Source: Cryobacterium sp. MP_M3
Lineage (GTDB): Bacteria > Actinomycetota > Actinomycetes > Actinomycetales > Microbacteriaceae
Direction of reading: 5' to 3'
Assembly (NCBI RefSeq): GCF_015752155.1
Contig: NZ_JADOVI010000003.1
Span: forward strand, 62,001 to 126,000
Length of the DNA stretch: 64,000 nucleotides
Shown piece after piece: positions 37,372 to 45,781 of this stretch (positions are counted from its first letter, which is position 1; the number at the start of each line of letters is the position of its first letter). The notes under the pieces are model-generated. The model had not been told where the DNA came from, did not search any database, and saw only the letters and a list, made by a program, of their open reading frames with translations. The translations under genes and the position numbers were made by a program.

Positions 37372-37887
37372 TTACTTCTTGCCCTTCTTGTCGTCCACTA
37401 TTCCGCCCAAGAGGCCGCCGATGGCTCCACCGAGCACCCCTCCGGCCGGGCCTCCCAGTAGCGACCCGATGCCGGCTCCGATACCCGCCAGGCTGGACCC
37501 GTAGCTCACCCTGGCGATCGTGACCGTCGTCGTTCCTTCAGGATTCACGGCGATATCGAACGACCCGACAGCGGCCGACGCGACAACCAGCGCGACCGGG
37601 CTGGCTTTGCCGCCTGCGGCGAGTTTGCCGTAGACCTCCCGTGACTCGAAGAATGCCCGCTGGGGGTCTGCCTTCCCTTCCCCCGCCTCGAACCCGAGCT
37701 TGTAGAGGGCCAGCAGCGTCTGCACTTCGTCGTCGGTGATCAGTTCGGCCGCTTCCAGCCGGTCCAGGATCGCCTTGTGATCGGCGACCAGGTCGCCGTT
37801 GTTAGCCTCCATGATGCGGCGCGCTTCCGCCCGCGCGGCCTGCATCAGTCCTGCGATGTCCGTACCCAGGTACGTTTGAGTCTTCAT
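37372..37887 (-). CDS. Hypothetical protein with glycine-zipper C-terminus
   Basis: A 171-residue protein. The N-terminal half is soluble and helical (MKTQTYLGTDIAGLMQAARAEARRIMEANN...LITDDEVQTLLALYKLGFEAG), the middle contains a hydrophobic strand region (ASPVALVVASAAVGSFDIAVN, TTTVTIARVSYG), and the end is a Gly-rich GxxxG segment (residues about 132-162, GAGIGSLLGGPAGGVLGGAIGG) followed by a Lys-rich tail. The glycine zipper suggests membrane association or oligomerisation. ATG 37887 has GAGGAGGGG upstream. I do not recognise a named family. Confidence 0.75.
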   Translation of the reverse strand: MKTQTYLGTDIAGLMQAARAEARRIMEANNGDLVADHKAILDRLEAAELITDDEVQTLLALYKLGFEAGEGKADPQRAFFESREVYGKLAAGGKASPVALVVASAAVGSFDIAVNPEGTTTVTIARVSYGSSLAGIGAGIGSLLGGPAGGVLGGAIGGLLGGIVDDKKGKK

Positions 37888-38004
37888 CGTGCCCCTCCTC
37901 TGAGTTTTCCTCAGTTCAGTAAAGCACCGCACGTCCAGCACGGCGCGGTCGGTTTCGCCCCGCTGTCCGAACCGCACCAGGTGATAACGCGAGAGACTGG
38001 TCTC

Positions 38005-38658
38005 ATGCCCGATCTCACCTTGCACGGCGGCATCGGCAGCCGCGTCGACACCGAGATCGACGTGAAGCGATCCAGGTTCCTCTGCCGACTGGTCAGGACC
38101 GAGACCGAGGATGCCGCGCGTGCTGCGGTCGACGACGCACGCAAGGAACATTGGAGCGCACGTCACCACTGCTCGGCATACGTGCTCGGCCCGACCGGCA
38201 CTCCCGATCAGGTGCGCCGGGCCAATGACGACGGTGAACCGTCGGGGACTGCGGGGCGGCCCATGCTCGAGGTGCTGTCCGGGCGCGGTTTCGTCGATTG
38301 CACGGCCGTCGTCACCCGCTACTTCGGGGGCACCCTCCTCGGTGCCGGCGGCCTCGTGCGCGCCTACTCGGATGCTGTCCTGACCACGATCGACGAGGCC
38401 CAGTCCCGCGGGTTGGTCGTGCACCGCGCACGCCGTGAACTCTTCACGCTCGCGTTGTCCCACGCGGATGCCGGCCGGATCGAGGCCGAGTTGCGCCAGC
38501 GCGGCGTGCTCATCCTGGGTACGGACTACGGGCAGGACGCAGTGCTGCGGATCGCGCACGAGGACGCCGCGCTGCTCGCCGCGGTCGTCGCCGGCGTCAC
38601 GTCCGGAACCGCGCAGCTCGAATCCCTCGGCCACGAATGGGTCGACGTCTCCCCCTAG
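38005..38658 (+). CDS. YigZ/IMPACT family protein
   Basis: A 217-residue protein with the UPF0029 N-terminal domain pattern: EIDVKRSRFLCRLVRTETEDAARAAVDDARKEHWSARHHCSAYVLG, RANDDGEPSGTAGRPMLEVL and TAVVTRYFGGTLLGAGGLVRAYSDAV. A C-terminal DUF1949-type ferredoxin-like domain follows. The bacterial family has no firmly known function; the eukaryotic relative IMPACT regulates translation control kinase GCN2. ATG 38005 lies just after a small GAGAC/GTCTC inverted repeat; no Shine-Dalgarno is visible. Confidence 0.93.
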   Translation: MPDLTLHGGIGSRVDTEIDVKRSRFLCRLVRTETEDAARAAVDDARKEHWSARHHCSAYVLGPTGTPDQVRRANDDGEPSGTAGRPMLEVLSGRGFVDCTAVVTRYFGGTLLGAGGLVRAYSDAVLTTIDEAQSRGLVVHRARRELFTLALSHADAGRIEAELRQRGVLILGTDYGQDAVLRIAHEDAALLAAVVAGVTSGTAQLESLGHEWVDVSP

Positions 38659-38705
38659 GCTGGGCCGCAGAAAGACACTCAGCAGCACGCGAACTCGGAG
38701 GTTGC

Positions 38706-39110
38706 ATGAAACGAGTCACCGGCATTGGCGGCATCTTCTTCACGGCCAGAGACGCTCCGGCACTGCAGGCCTGGTACAAGCTGCACCTCGGGATCGATGT
38801 CCAGGACTGGGGCGGCACGGCATTCACCTGGGCCGACGGCGCCGGCAAGCCCGTCGATGGAACCACCATCTGGTCCATCGGTGCCGCGCAGGACGCCCCC
38901 TTCGCGCCCAGCACCGCTCCGTTCATGGTCAACTACCGGGTCGAGGATCTCGACGCCCTGGTTGAAGTCCTGCGTGAAGAAGGCTGCACCGTTCTGGAGA
39001 ACCCGGACGCTCAGGAGAACACGAACGATTCCGAATACGGGAAGTTCGCCTGGGTGATCGATCCGGAAGGAAACAAGGTAGAACTCTGGCAACCGCCCGC
39101 GGGCCAATGA
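38706..39110 (+). CDS. VOC family (glyoxalase-like) protein
   Basis: A 134-residue vicinal-oxygen-chelate fold protein: TGIGGIFFTARDAPALQAWYKLHLGID at the start and WVIDPEGNKVELWQPP at the end, with the usual two beta-alpha-beta-beta-beta units. Metal ligands appear reduced (the second unit ends with Glu in VELW). CGGAGG lies seven bases before the ATG. It could be a glyoxalase, a dioxygenase relative or a drug-binding protein; substrate unknown. Confidence 0.9.
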   Translation: MKRVTGIGGIFFTARDAPALQAWYKLHLGIDVQDWGGTAFTWADGAGKPVDGTTIWSIGAAQDAPFAPSTAPFMVNYRVEDLDALVEVLREEGCTVLENPDAQENTNDSEYGKFAWVIDPEGNKVELWQPPAGQ

Positions 39111-39142
39111 CCCGCCGGGCCCGGCTGCCTGAATCGAGTAGG

Positions 39143-39724
39143 CTACCCGCGAATCCGGCCCAGGAAATCGATGACCCGGTGCAGCAGGAGTTCGGTCGCA
39201 TCCGCGTCGAAGGAGGGCAGGGAGTTGTCGGCGAAGTAGTGCTGATCCCCCGGGTAGAGGAACAGCTCGGCGCTCGGAGCAGAGGCGACGATGGCCCGGG
39301 CCGCATCGAGGTCACCCTCGCCGACGAAGTACGGGTCGGCATCCATGCCGTGGATCTGCACCGGAACGTCGACCGGCCAGGCCCCGCCGAACTCGGCGAC
39401 AGGCACACAGGAGTAGCACAACACCGCGCCGAGGGCGCCCGGGCGCGTCTGGGCGAGCATCTGGGCGGGCACCACGCCCAGCGAGAAACCGGCGAAGACG
39501 AGGTTGTCGCCGATGGCGTCGGCGGCCCTGGTTCCGCGTTCCATGACCTCGTCGAACCCCAGTTCTGCGACGAAGGACATGCCGGCTTCGATGCTGTCGA
39601 ACGTGCGGCCGTCGAACAGGTCGGGCGTGTGAACGTCATGTCCGGCGGCGCGCAGCCGGTCGGCGAACGCGGTGACCCCCGGAGTCAATCCCTGTGCGTG
39701 GTGGAACAGGACGAGTTGAGTCAT
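39143..39724 (-). CDS. Dienelactone hydrolase-like alpha/beta hydrolase
   Basis: A 193-residue alpha/beta hydrolase resembling dienelactone hydrolases: start MTQLVLFHHAQGLTPGVTAFADRLRAAGHDVHTPDLFDG, nucleophile elbow GFSLG, an Asp/His pair in the PYFVGEGDL and GDQHYF regions. Dienelactone hydrolase uses Cys in GxCxG; here the nucleophile is Ser, so a carboxylesterase-like activity is more likely. Last in a pair with the small membrane protein gene upstream on the same strand (55 bp gap). Confidence 0.88.
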   Translation of the reverse strand: MTQLVLFHHAQGLTPGVTAFADRLRAAGHDVHTPDLFDGRTFDSIEAGMSFVAELGFDEVMERGTRAADAIGDNLVFAGFSLGVVPAQMLAQTRPGALGAVLCYSCVPVAEFGGAWPVDVPVQIHGMDADPYFVGEGDLDAARAIVASAPSAELFLYPGDQHYFADNSLPSFDADATELLLHRVIDFLGRIRG

Positions 39725-39779
39725 GGCCGAGTCCTTTCTGGCTCTCCGGCTCTGCGCGAACAGGCTTGGTTCCGCTCTA

Positions 39780-39980
39780 TCAGGCGCCGATCAGGAGCAA
39801 CACGTGGTAAACAACGTAGACCGGCCAGACGATGGCCTGGAGCAGACCCAGGATGACGCCCCAGAATGTGCCCGTCGAGAGGGAGATGAAGTAGATGGCC
39901 GCTCCGATATAGGCCAACAGGAAAACGAAGCCCCAGGGCCCGTCCCGCACGATCACGCGTGCCCGACCGTCCGTCGCCAT
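39780..39980 (-). CDS. Small membrane protein
   Basis: A 66-residue protein: short charged N-terminus (MATDGRARVIVRDGP), then two hydrophobic segments (WGFVFLLAYIGAAIYFISL and FWGVILGLLQAIVWPVYVVYHVLLLI). AGGAGG lies five bases before the ATG at 39980, which argues that it is real. No function is recognised; it resembles the many two-helix inner-membrane proteins of Actinobacteria. Confidence 0.75.
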   Translation of the reverse strand: MATDGRARVIVRDGPWGFVFLLAYIGAAIYFISLSTGTFWGVILGLLQAIVWPVYVVYHVLLLIGA

Positions 39981-40141
39981 CTGATCCTCCTCTGTCGCGA
40001 TGCCGTCATTGTGTGCACACCTAACCGGCAGGTTAGACGCAGCATCCGAAGTGCGACAGCCCACGAGTTCGTGTGAACCGGGATTGATTGACCGGGTATC
40101 TCGCAGCCCGGCCTGGGCGATTACGAATTCAACCGCCGGGC

Positions 40142-41119
40142 TCAGGCCAGTCCGAGCCTGTCCAGGGTCGCCCGGAGGGTGTCGGCCGAGTGCTGGAACA
40201 GGGTCTGCTCCGAGTCGGAGAACGGCACCTCGATCACCCGGGACACGCCATCGGCGTTGACCACGGTCGGCACCGACAGCGCCACGTTGCTCACGCCGCG
40301 GTATCCGGTCAGGACCGAGCTGACCGGCAGCACGGCACCTTCGTCCCGCAGCACGGCCTCCACGATCCGTGCCCCGGAGAGACCGATCGCGTAGTTGGTG
40401 GCACCCTTTCCGGCGATGACCCGGTACGCCGCGGTCTTGACGTCCTCGGTGATGGCCTCGAATTCGGCCTCGGAGAACTTGGCGCGCCCGTTGGTGACCG
40501 GTGAGATGTCATCCGCCACCCACTGGGCGAGCGAGATCGGGCCGACCCTGGCCTGGGACCAGAGCGGGAACTCCGAGTCGCCGTGCTCGCCGACGATCAC
40601 GGCGTGCACGTTCGCGATCGCCACGTCGACCCGGTGGGCGAGCAGCCAGCGCAGCCGTGAGGAGTCGAGCACGGTTCCGGAGCCGAAGACGCGGGCCGAC
40701 GGGAGTCCACTGAACCGCAGGGCCGCGTAGGTGAGGATGTCGCAGGGGTTGGTGACGATCATGTACACGGCATCCGGGGCGCGCTCGACGAGCTTGGGCA
40801 TCAGTTCGCGCAGGATCCCCACGTTGACCCCGGCCATGTCGAGGCGGGACTGGCCGGGGTGCTGCCGGGCTCCGGCCGTGATCACGACCATGTTGGCGCC
40901 CGCGATCGCGTCCAGGTCCGACCCGCCCGACACGCAGGATGCGCCGGTGAACTGGGTGCCGTGGGCGAGGTCGAGCACCTCGGCCTCGACCTTGGCCTCG
41001 TTGATGTCGTAGAGCACAACCTCGCGCGCGGACTGGCGGATCAGGGCGGCGTAGGCGAGGGAGGTGCCCACGGCACCGGCCCCGATGATGGCCAGCTTGG
41101 AGTTCTCGATTGCGCTCAT
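40142..41119 (-). CDS. ldh: L-lactate dehydrogenase
   Basis: Interconverts pyruvate and L-lactate with NADH. The 325-residue protein has the NAD motif IIGAGAVGTSLAYA, the specificity loop ARQHPGQSRLD with Gln where malate dehydrogenase has Arg, the Arg in VFGSGTVLDSSRLR and the catalytic His in GEHGDSEFPLW. AGGACC precedes ATG 41119. It stands alone, after the two-component gene pair on the same strand and behind a 15-bp inverted repeat. Confidence 0.95.
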   Translation of the reverse strand: MSAIENSKLAIIGAGAVGTSLAYAALIRQSAREVVLYDINEAKVEAEVLDLAHGTQFTGASCVSGGSDLDAIAGANMVVITAGARQHPGQSRLDMAGVNVGILRELMPKLVERAPDAVYMIVTNPCDILTYAALRFSGLPSARVFGSGTVLDSSRLRWLLAHRVDVAIANVHAVIVGEHGDSEFPLWSQARVGPISLAQWVADDISPVTNGRAKFSEAEFEAITEDVKTAAYRVIAGKGATNYAIGLSGARIVEAVLRDEGAVLPVSSVLTGYRGVSNVALSVPTVVNADGVSRVIEVPFSDSEQTLFQHSADTLRATLDRLGLA

Positions 41120-41225
41120 GGTCCTATCCTCCCCCCTCGGCCCGGCATCCGTGTGCGCGCCCACCCCGGTGATCGAGCTCGCCCCTGAACTCCGCGCCGA
41201 CCGGGCCCCCGTTCCCGGTCACCTC

Positions 41226-41313
41226 TGTTCCGAATTCAGGTGTGGAGCCCGGACCAGTGCGACGGATGCCCGCCGCACCGCCCCGCCCGACCTGTTCTCC
41301 TGAATTCGGAACA
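41226..41313 (-). repeat. Wide inverted repeat between the response regulator gene and ldh
   Basis: TGTTCCGAATTCAGG (41226-41240) and its exact complement (41299-41313) flank 58 GC-rich bases in the 245-bp gap. The gap contains no ORF I can support. It may end the sensor kinase-regulator transcript or shape the ldh leader. Confidence 0.75.
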
Positions 41314-41364
41314 CCCCGGGGGTGCGACAAACCGGGGTGCGACTCCTGGGAGAGGGCGAGGGGC

Positions 41365-42051
41365 TCAGTGCCGGAGGAAGGCGAGCACCGCGAGCACCCG
41401 GCGGTGGTCCGAGCCGGAGTCGTCGAGCTGCAGCTTCTGGAAGATCGAGGTGACGTTCTTCTCCACCGCGCCGACGCCGATCACGAGGGCGGAGGCGATG
41501 CCCACGTTCGTGCGACCCTCGGCAATCAGAGCGAGCACGTCGCGTTCCCGCGGGGTGAGCGCCGCGAGCGGGTCGGTGCGGCGCCCCAGCAGCTCGCGCA
41601 CCACCTGCGGGTCGAGCACGGTACCGCCGGCGCTGATCCGGGTGAGCGCGTCGGTGAGGTCGTCCAGCGACGCCACCCGGTCCTTGAGCAGGTAGCCCAT
41701 GCCACCCTCTCCGGCCGCGAGCAGCTCATGGGCGTAGGTGCCCTCCACATACTGGCTGAGCAGCAGGATGCCCACCGACGGCAGCCGGCGCCGCAGCTCC
41801 AGTGCGGCACGCACGCCCTCGTCGCGGAAGGAAGGCGGCATCCGCACGTCGAGCACGGCGATGTCCGGCCGCAGCGCGTCGACCTCGGCGAGCAGCGCGT
41901 CGGCGTCCCCGTAGGACGCGACGGTCACGAAGCCGGCCTCATCGAACAGCCGGATCAGCCCCTCCCGGAGCAGGAGCGAATCCTCGGCCAGCACCAGCCG
42001 CAAGGGGGTGGCCGCCGGTGCGGCATCCGTCACGCTCGCGGGCTGGGTCAC
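41365..42051 (-). CDS. NarL/LuxR family response regulator
   Basis: A 228-residue response regulator: receiver domain with phospho-acceptor Asp in LDVRMPP and acidic pocket in VLAEDSLLLREGL, then a LuxR-type helix-turn-helix (LTPRERDVLALIAEGRTNVGIASALVIGVGAVEKNVTSIFQKL). Its ATG lies four bases after the stop of the histidine kinase gene, so the two form a two-component system. The target genes are unknown. Confidence 0.95.
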   Translation of the reverse strand: MTQPASVTDAAPAATPLRLVLAEDSLLLREGLIRLFDEAGFVTVASYGDADALLAEVDALRPDIAVLDVRMPPSFRDEGVRAALELRRRLPSVGILLLSQYVEGTYAHELLAAGEGGMGYLLKDRVASLDDLTDALTRISAGGTVLDPQVVRELLGRRTDPLAALTPRERDVLALIAEGRTNVGIASALVIGVGAVEKNVTSIFQKLQLDDSGSDHRRVLAVLAFLRH

Positions 42052-42055
42052 CTGT

Positions 42056-43483
42056 TCAGGATAGGGCGATCGAGCTGGGCGCGGTGTCGGTCAGGGGGAT
42101 ATGCGCCCCCACTGCGGTCGGACCGCCCGCCGGGCTGTCGATCGAGAGCACCCCGCGCAGACCGCGGAGGCGCTCGTCGAGGCCTCGCAGGCCGTGCGCC
42201 TCGGTCGGGACCGCACCGCCCACGCCGTTGTCGATCACCCAGAGGTCCAGCCAGGTGGTGTCGTCGTCCGGCACCCGGCGAAGCGCCAGGTGCAGCCGGA
42301 TGCCGGTGGCCCGGGAATGCTTGGCGGCGTTGGTGAGCAGCTCGGACGCCGCGAAGTACGCGCTGCGTTCGATCTCGGACGGCAGCCGCAGTGCCGGGTC
42401 GACGGTCAGTTCGAGTTGCACGGGGATGGTGCTGCGGGCGGCGAGCGATTCGAGGCCGGCGATCAGGCCGCGGTCCTGGAGGATCGGGGGGACCAGGCCG
42501 CGGGACAGCGCGCGCAGCTCCTCGAGGGTGTCGTGCGCCTGCTGCCTGGCCTCGGTGAGCAGCCCCCGCGCGGCCGCCGGGTCGGTGTCGAGCTTGCGCT
42601 CGGCGCTGGCCAGGTCCATCTGCAGGCGCACCAGGCGCTGCTGGGGTCCGTCGTGGATGTCGCGCTCGAGCCGGCGGAGCGACCGGTCCTCCGCGGAGAC
42701 GGCGGCCCCGCGAGACGCACTCAGGTCGGCGACCTCACGCTGGAGGGCCTCGGAGCGCCACGCGCCGAGCAAGCCCCGGGCGATGAACTGGTGCATCGCG
42801 GTGAATCCCCGGGTGATGAAGGGCAGAGTGGCCAGGAATGCCGCACCCAGGATGAGCTGGAACAGGCTCTCGGCGACGAACGGGTCGATGGCCAGCGTGT
42901 TGCCCTGCAGCATCCAGTCGGTCAGGAGTTTGGAGAGCGGCACCCTGACCCCGTTGCCGTTCTCCAGGAACCGGCCCCAGAACCAGTAGCTGATCCCGCC
43001 CAGCCCGACCGACAGCCAGACCACGGTGACGATCCAGCTGACCAGTCCCGCGATGAAGTTGACGACCATGCCGTGCAGCAGGTACAGCCAGTAGTGCCCG
43101 TTGACGAGCGGGCCGAGCACCGTGCGGAGCGGCGTCGCCGGTTCGCCGGGCGGGTCCCAGCGTGGCGGCGTGATCGGGTTCTGCCCTGCCCAGCGCAGCC
43201 GGGCCAGCTCGAACATGCCGAACCCCCGGGCGATGTAGAGGGCCAGCACGACGATGAACAGGCCGACGAAGATGGCGATGATGCCGGCACCCGTGAAGAA
43301 CACGGTGCTGAGCAGGGAGAGCCCGACCACGGCTATCGGCAGCGTCGGCAGCAGGAAGCCGAGCTCCCGCGGCACCCGGCGCCACAGCGCCCGATAGCCG
43401 CCCCGCCGCACAACCGGGTCCTGCACGGTGTTCTCCCTCTGGTCGTCGATCGTCGTGGGTGTAGTCGTTTCGGTGGTGCTCAT
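42056..43483 (-). CDS. Sensor histidine kinase with putative sensor domain (HisKA_3 type)
   Basis: A 475-residue membrane kinase. After about 30 residues come four to six hydrophobic helices (LGFLLPTLPIAVVGLSLLSTVFFTGAG, IIAIFVGLFIVVLALYIARG and later pairs) in the arrangement of the actinobacterial sensor domain; then the dimerisation/phospho-acceptor segment LERDIHDGPQQRL (His near residue 275) and an ATPase domain with ELLTNAAKHS, WVIDNGVGG and GLRGLDERL. ATG 43483 has AGGAAG upstream. Partner is the adjacent LuxR-type regulator. Confidence 0.93.
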   Translation of the reverse strand: MSTTETTTPTTIDDQRENTVQDPVVRRGGYRALWRRVPRELGFLLPTLPIAVVGLSLLSTVFFTGAGIIAIFVGLFIVVLALYIARGFGMFELARLRWAGQNPITPPRWDPPGEPATPLRTVLGPLVNGHYWLYLLHGMVVNFIAGLVSWIVTVVWLSVGLGGISYWFWGRFLENGNGVRVPLSKLLTDWMLQGNTLAIDPFVAESLFQLILGAAFLATLPFITRGFTAMHQFIARGLLGAWRSEALQREVADLSASRGAAVSAEDRSLRRLERDIHDGPQQRLVRLQMDLASAERKLDTDPAAARGLLTEARQQAHDTLEELRALSRGLVPPILQDRGLIAGLESLAARSTIPVQLELTVDPALRLPSEIERSAYFAASELLTNAAKHSRATGIRLHLALRRVPDDDTTWLDLWVIDNGVGGAVPTEAHGLRGLDERLRGLRGVLSIDSPAGGPTAVGAHIPLTDTAPSSIALS

Positions 43484-43565
43484 GCTCTTCCTCCAGCCAG
43501 TGTGCCTGCATCCAGCATTCCCGGCGGGAGGTCCCGGCGGCATCCGGCTGGCAACCGGATCTCCT

Positions 43566-43581
43566 CGGGGGAAAACCCCCG
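43566..43581 (-). terminator. Small hairpin after the amidohydrolase gene
   Basis: CGGGGG-AAAA-CCCCCG lies 39 bases after the amidohydrolase stop in the 136-bp gap before the sensor kinase gene. On the minus strand the loop reads TTTT. A weak terminator is plausible. Confidence 0.45.
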
Positions 43582-43619
43582 CACGCGGTCGCCCGGAGGC
43601 GCACAATCGGGGCTTCGGG

Positions 43620-45101
43620 TCAGGGCTGGAGCGTGTTGTGCGTGAACCGTCCGGCAATCAGGGTGGCGGCCACCGGCATGAGCCGGAGGTCGGCAACGGA
43701 TGCGACGAACGGGTCGGTCTCGCAGACCGCCAGGTCGGCCACGTCGCCGACGGAGATCCGGTGCCGGCCGCGGGCGGATGCGGCGAGCGCCGCCTGCCGG
43801 GAGATCGCCTGCCCCGGCTGCCACGGCTCTCGTGCTCCCCTGGTGCGACCGACCGCCGCCGCAATGGTGACCCAGGGATCCAGCGGCGCGACGGGGGCGT
43901 CGCTGCCAAGCGCCAGGGTCGCGCCCGCGTCGAGCAGGGATTTCAGCACGAAGGCCCGTCCGGTGCGGCCGGCCCAGTAGCGGTCGGCGACGTCCCGGTC
44001 GTCGAGGGCGTGCTCGGGCTGCACGCTCGCGACGACACCGAGCGCCGCGAACCTGGCCACATCCTCGGCACGGAGCAGTTGGGCATGTTCGATGCTCCCC
44101 GAGCAGCCGACCTCGGCGAAGGCGTCGAGGGCCAGGGCGTTCGCCCGGTCGCCGATCGCGTGCACGGCGGGGCGGATGTCCCCGGCCGCCGCCCGGCGCA
44201 TCAGGCTGACCAGCCGGTCCTGGGGCACGGTGAGCAGCCCGTGCGAACCGGGCCGGCCCGCCAGCCCGGGGTACTCGTCGAAGCAGTACGCGGTGCGGGT
44301 GTTGAGCGACCCGTCCGTGATGACCTTGAACGGCCCCATCACGCCCAGCCCACCCGTGCCCTCGAGCACGGCCCCTGAGCGCAGACCGAGCGTGATGGCC
44401 CGCTCCAGGTGCCGGCTGTAGACGCTGGTCTCGACCCTCAGCGTGTCGGTCCCGGCCGCGATCCGGCGTTGCCAGTCGCCGGGGTTCCAGGCCATCTCCA
44501 TCTCCACGATTCCGACCACGCCGCGGGCGGCCGCGGCGCGCGCCGCCGTGTCGACCCAGCCGTCCATCACCGCGTCGGGCACGGTGCCGAGGGCGTTGAC
44601 AACGGCGAATGCCTCGTCTTCGCGCAGGAGCCCGGTGGGGTGGTCGGGGAAGCCGTACTCGGCGAGCGCTGCCGAGTTCAGCCAGCAGCTGTGCAGGTCA
44701 CCGCTGACGAGCACGACGGGGAGGCTGCCGGAGGCGTCGTCGAGCACGGCCCGGCCCGGGGCATCCGGCCAGAGGCCGTCGCGGAATCCGAAGCCGACGA
44801 GGGGCTCCCCCGGCGGCGTCAGCCGGGCGCGTTCGCCAACGAGCCCGGCCGCCTCGGCCGCACTGGTCGTGGCGGACAGGTCGAGGCGGCGGGCGGTCTG
44901 CGCCCACTGGCTGAAATGCACGTGGTTGTCCCACAGCCCGGGGATCAACCAGCGCTCGCCGAGGTCGACGCTCTCCTGCCCGGGCGCCGCCTTGTCCTGG
45001 TACCCGATCTGACGGATCACTCCGTCGGTGACCGTGACGTCAACGCGTTCGTCGCTGCCGGGCAGGCGGGCGTTGCGCAGGGTGAGCGAGAGCCCGGTCA
45101 C
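43620..45101 (-). CDS. Amidohydrolase (YtcJ-like)
   Basis: A 493-residue metal-dependent hydrolase. Metal-site elements are WDNHVHFSQWA near residue 60, the segment GPFKVITDGSLNTRTAYC (probable carboxylated Lys region), HAIGDRANALALDAF, SIEHAQLL and ALGSDAPVAPLDP. This order matches YtcJ/NfdA-type amidohydrolases, which act on N-formyl or N-acyl compounds. Start GTG 45101 overlaps the stop of the PaiB-like gene (GTGA). No substrate can be inferred; last gene of the rpiB-nei-paiB-like-amidohydrolase run. Confidence 0.9.
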   Translation of the reverse strand: MTGLSLTLRNARLPGSDERVDVTVTDGVIRQIGYQDKAAPGQESVDLGERWLIPGLWDNHVHFSQWAQTARRLDLSATTSAAEAAGLVGERARLTPPGEPLVGFGFRDGLWPDAPGRAVLDDASGSLPVVLVSGDLHSCWLNSAALAEYGFPDHPTGLLREDEAFAVVNALGTVPDAVMDGWVDTAARAAAARGVVGIVEMEMAWNPGDWQRRIAAGTDTLRVETSVYSRHLERAITLGLRSGAVLEGTGGLGVMGPFKVITDGSLNTRTAYCFDEYPGLAGRPGSHGLLTVPQDRLVSLMRRAAAGDIRPAVHAIGDRANALALDAFAEVGCSGSIEHAQLLRAEDVARFAALGVVASVQPEHALDDRDVADRYWAGRTGRAFVLKSLLDAGATLALGSDAPVAPLDPWVTIAAAVGRTRGAREPWQPGQAISRQAALAASARGRHRISVGDVADLAVCETDPFVASVADLRLMPVAATLIAGRFTHNTLQP

Positions 45102-45757
45102 GACCGGTCGCTCGGCGTGTCGGCCCGGCCGTGCACCCGGCGCATCTCGGCGGCGAGGGTCGGGCTGGCATAGGGCCCCGAGCCCTCCAGTTCGGTCAGG
45201 ATCCGGGCGACGGTCTCGGCGGGCCGGTTCTGGCTGAGCTTGCTCTTGGCTACCACCCGGGTCACCCGCAGCCGGAAGCCGACCGTGCCGGCCGAGATCC
45301 GGGCGGCGTAGGCGGCGTTCTCTGCGGTGCCGTTCAGCCGCCGGGGCTCGGGCATCCGGTCTTCGAAGTGGTCGACGAGCCGGTCGAGCACGGCGAGGTT
45401 CTCGGCGGCGCTGAGCAGTTCGGGGGTGCCGTAGAGGTGGGCGGTGATGAAGTTCCAGGTGGGGACGGCCGGTGATGCGTCGTACCAGCCGGGCGAGATG
45501 TAGCCGTGGGGCCCCTGGATCACCACCAGCAGTTCGTGCCGGCCGAGCTCATGCAGTTGCTCATCGGGCCGGCCGACATGGCTCAGCAGCACGATCTCGT
45601 CGCTGTCCTCGCTGTCGTCGTCGAGCACGACCGGGTAGTGCGAAGCGACGAGTTCCCCGGCGGAGGTGTGACTGATCATGGTCGCCCAGGGGTTCTCCCG
45701 CACCAGGCGCCTGATCTCGGCCGGGTCGTCGAGCGCGAAGGAGGGATTGTGTCTCAT
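45098..45757 (-). CDS. FMN-binding negative regulator, PaiB family
   Basis: A 219-residue split-barrel flavin protein of the PaiB family. It starts MRHNPSFALDDPAEIRRLVRENPWATMIS and shows the family segments LVASHYPVVLD, GPHGYISPGWYD and VPTWNFITAHLYG, ending GFRLRVTRVVAKSKLSQNRP. B. subtilis PaiB is linked to negative control of sporulation and protease genes; in most bacteria the role is unknown and it may be an FMN-dependent oxidoreductase. Its stop overlaps the amidohydrolase start. Confidence 0.92.
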   Translation of the reverse strand: MRHNPSFALDDPAEIRRLVRENPWATMISHTSAGELVASHYPVVLDDDSEDSDEIVLLSHVGRPDEQLHELGRHELLVVIQGPHGYISPGWYDASPAVPTWNFITAHLYGTPELLSAAENLAVLDRLVDHFEDRMPEPRRLNGTAENAAYAARISAGTVGFRLRVTRVVAKSKLSQNRPAETVARILTELEGSGPYASPTLAAEMRRVHGRADTPSDRS

Positions 45758-45781
45758 CGGGAGAGGTTCCTGTCTCTGGGT

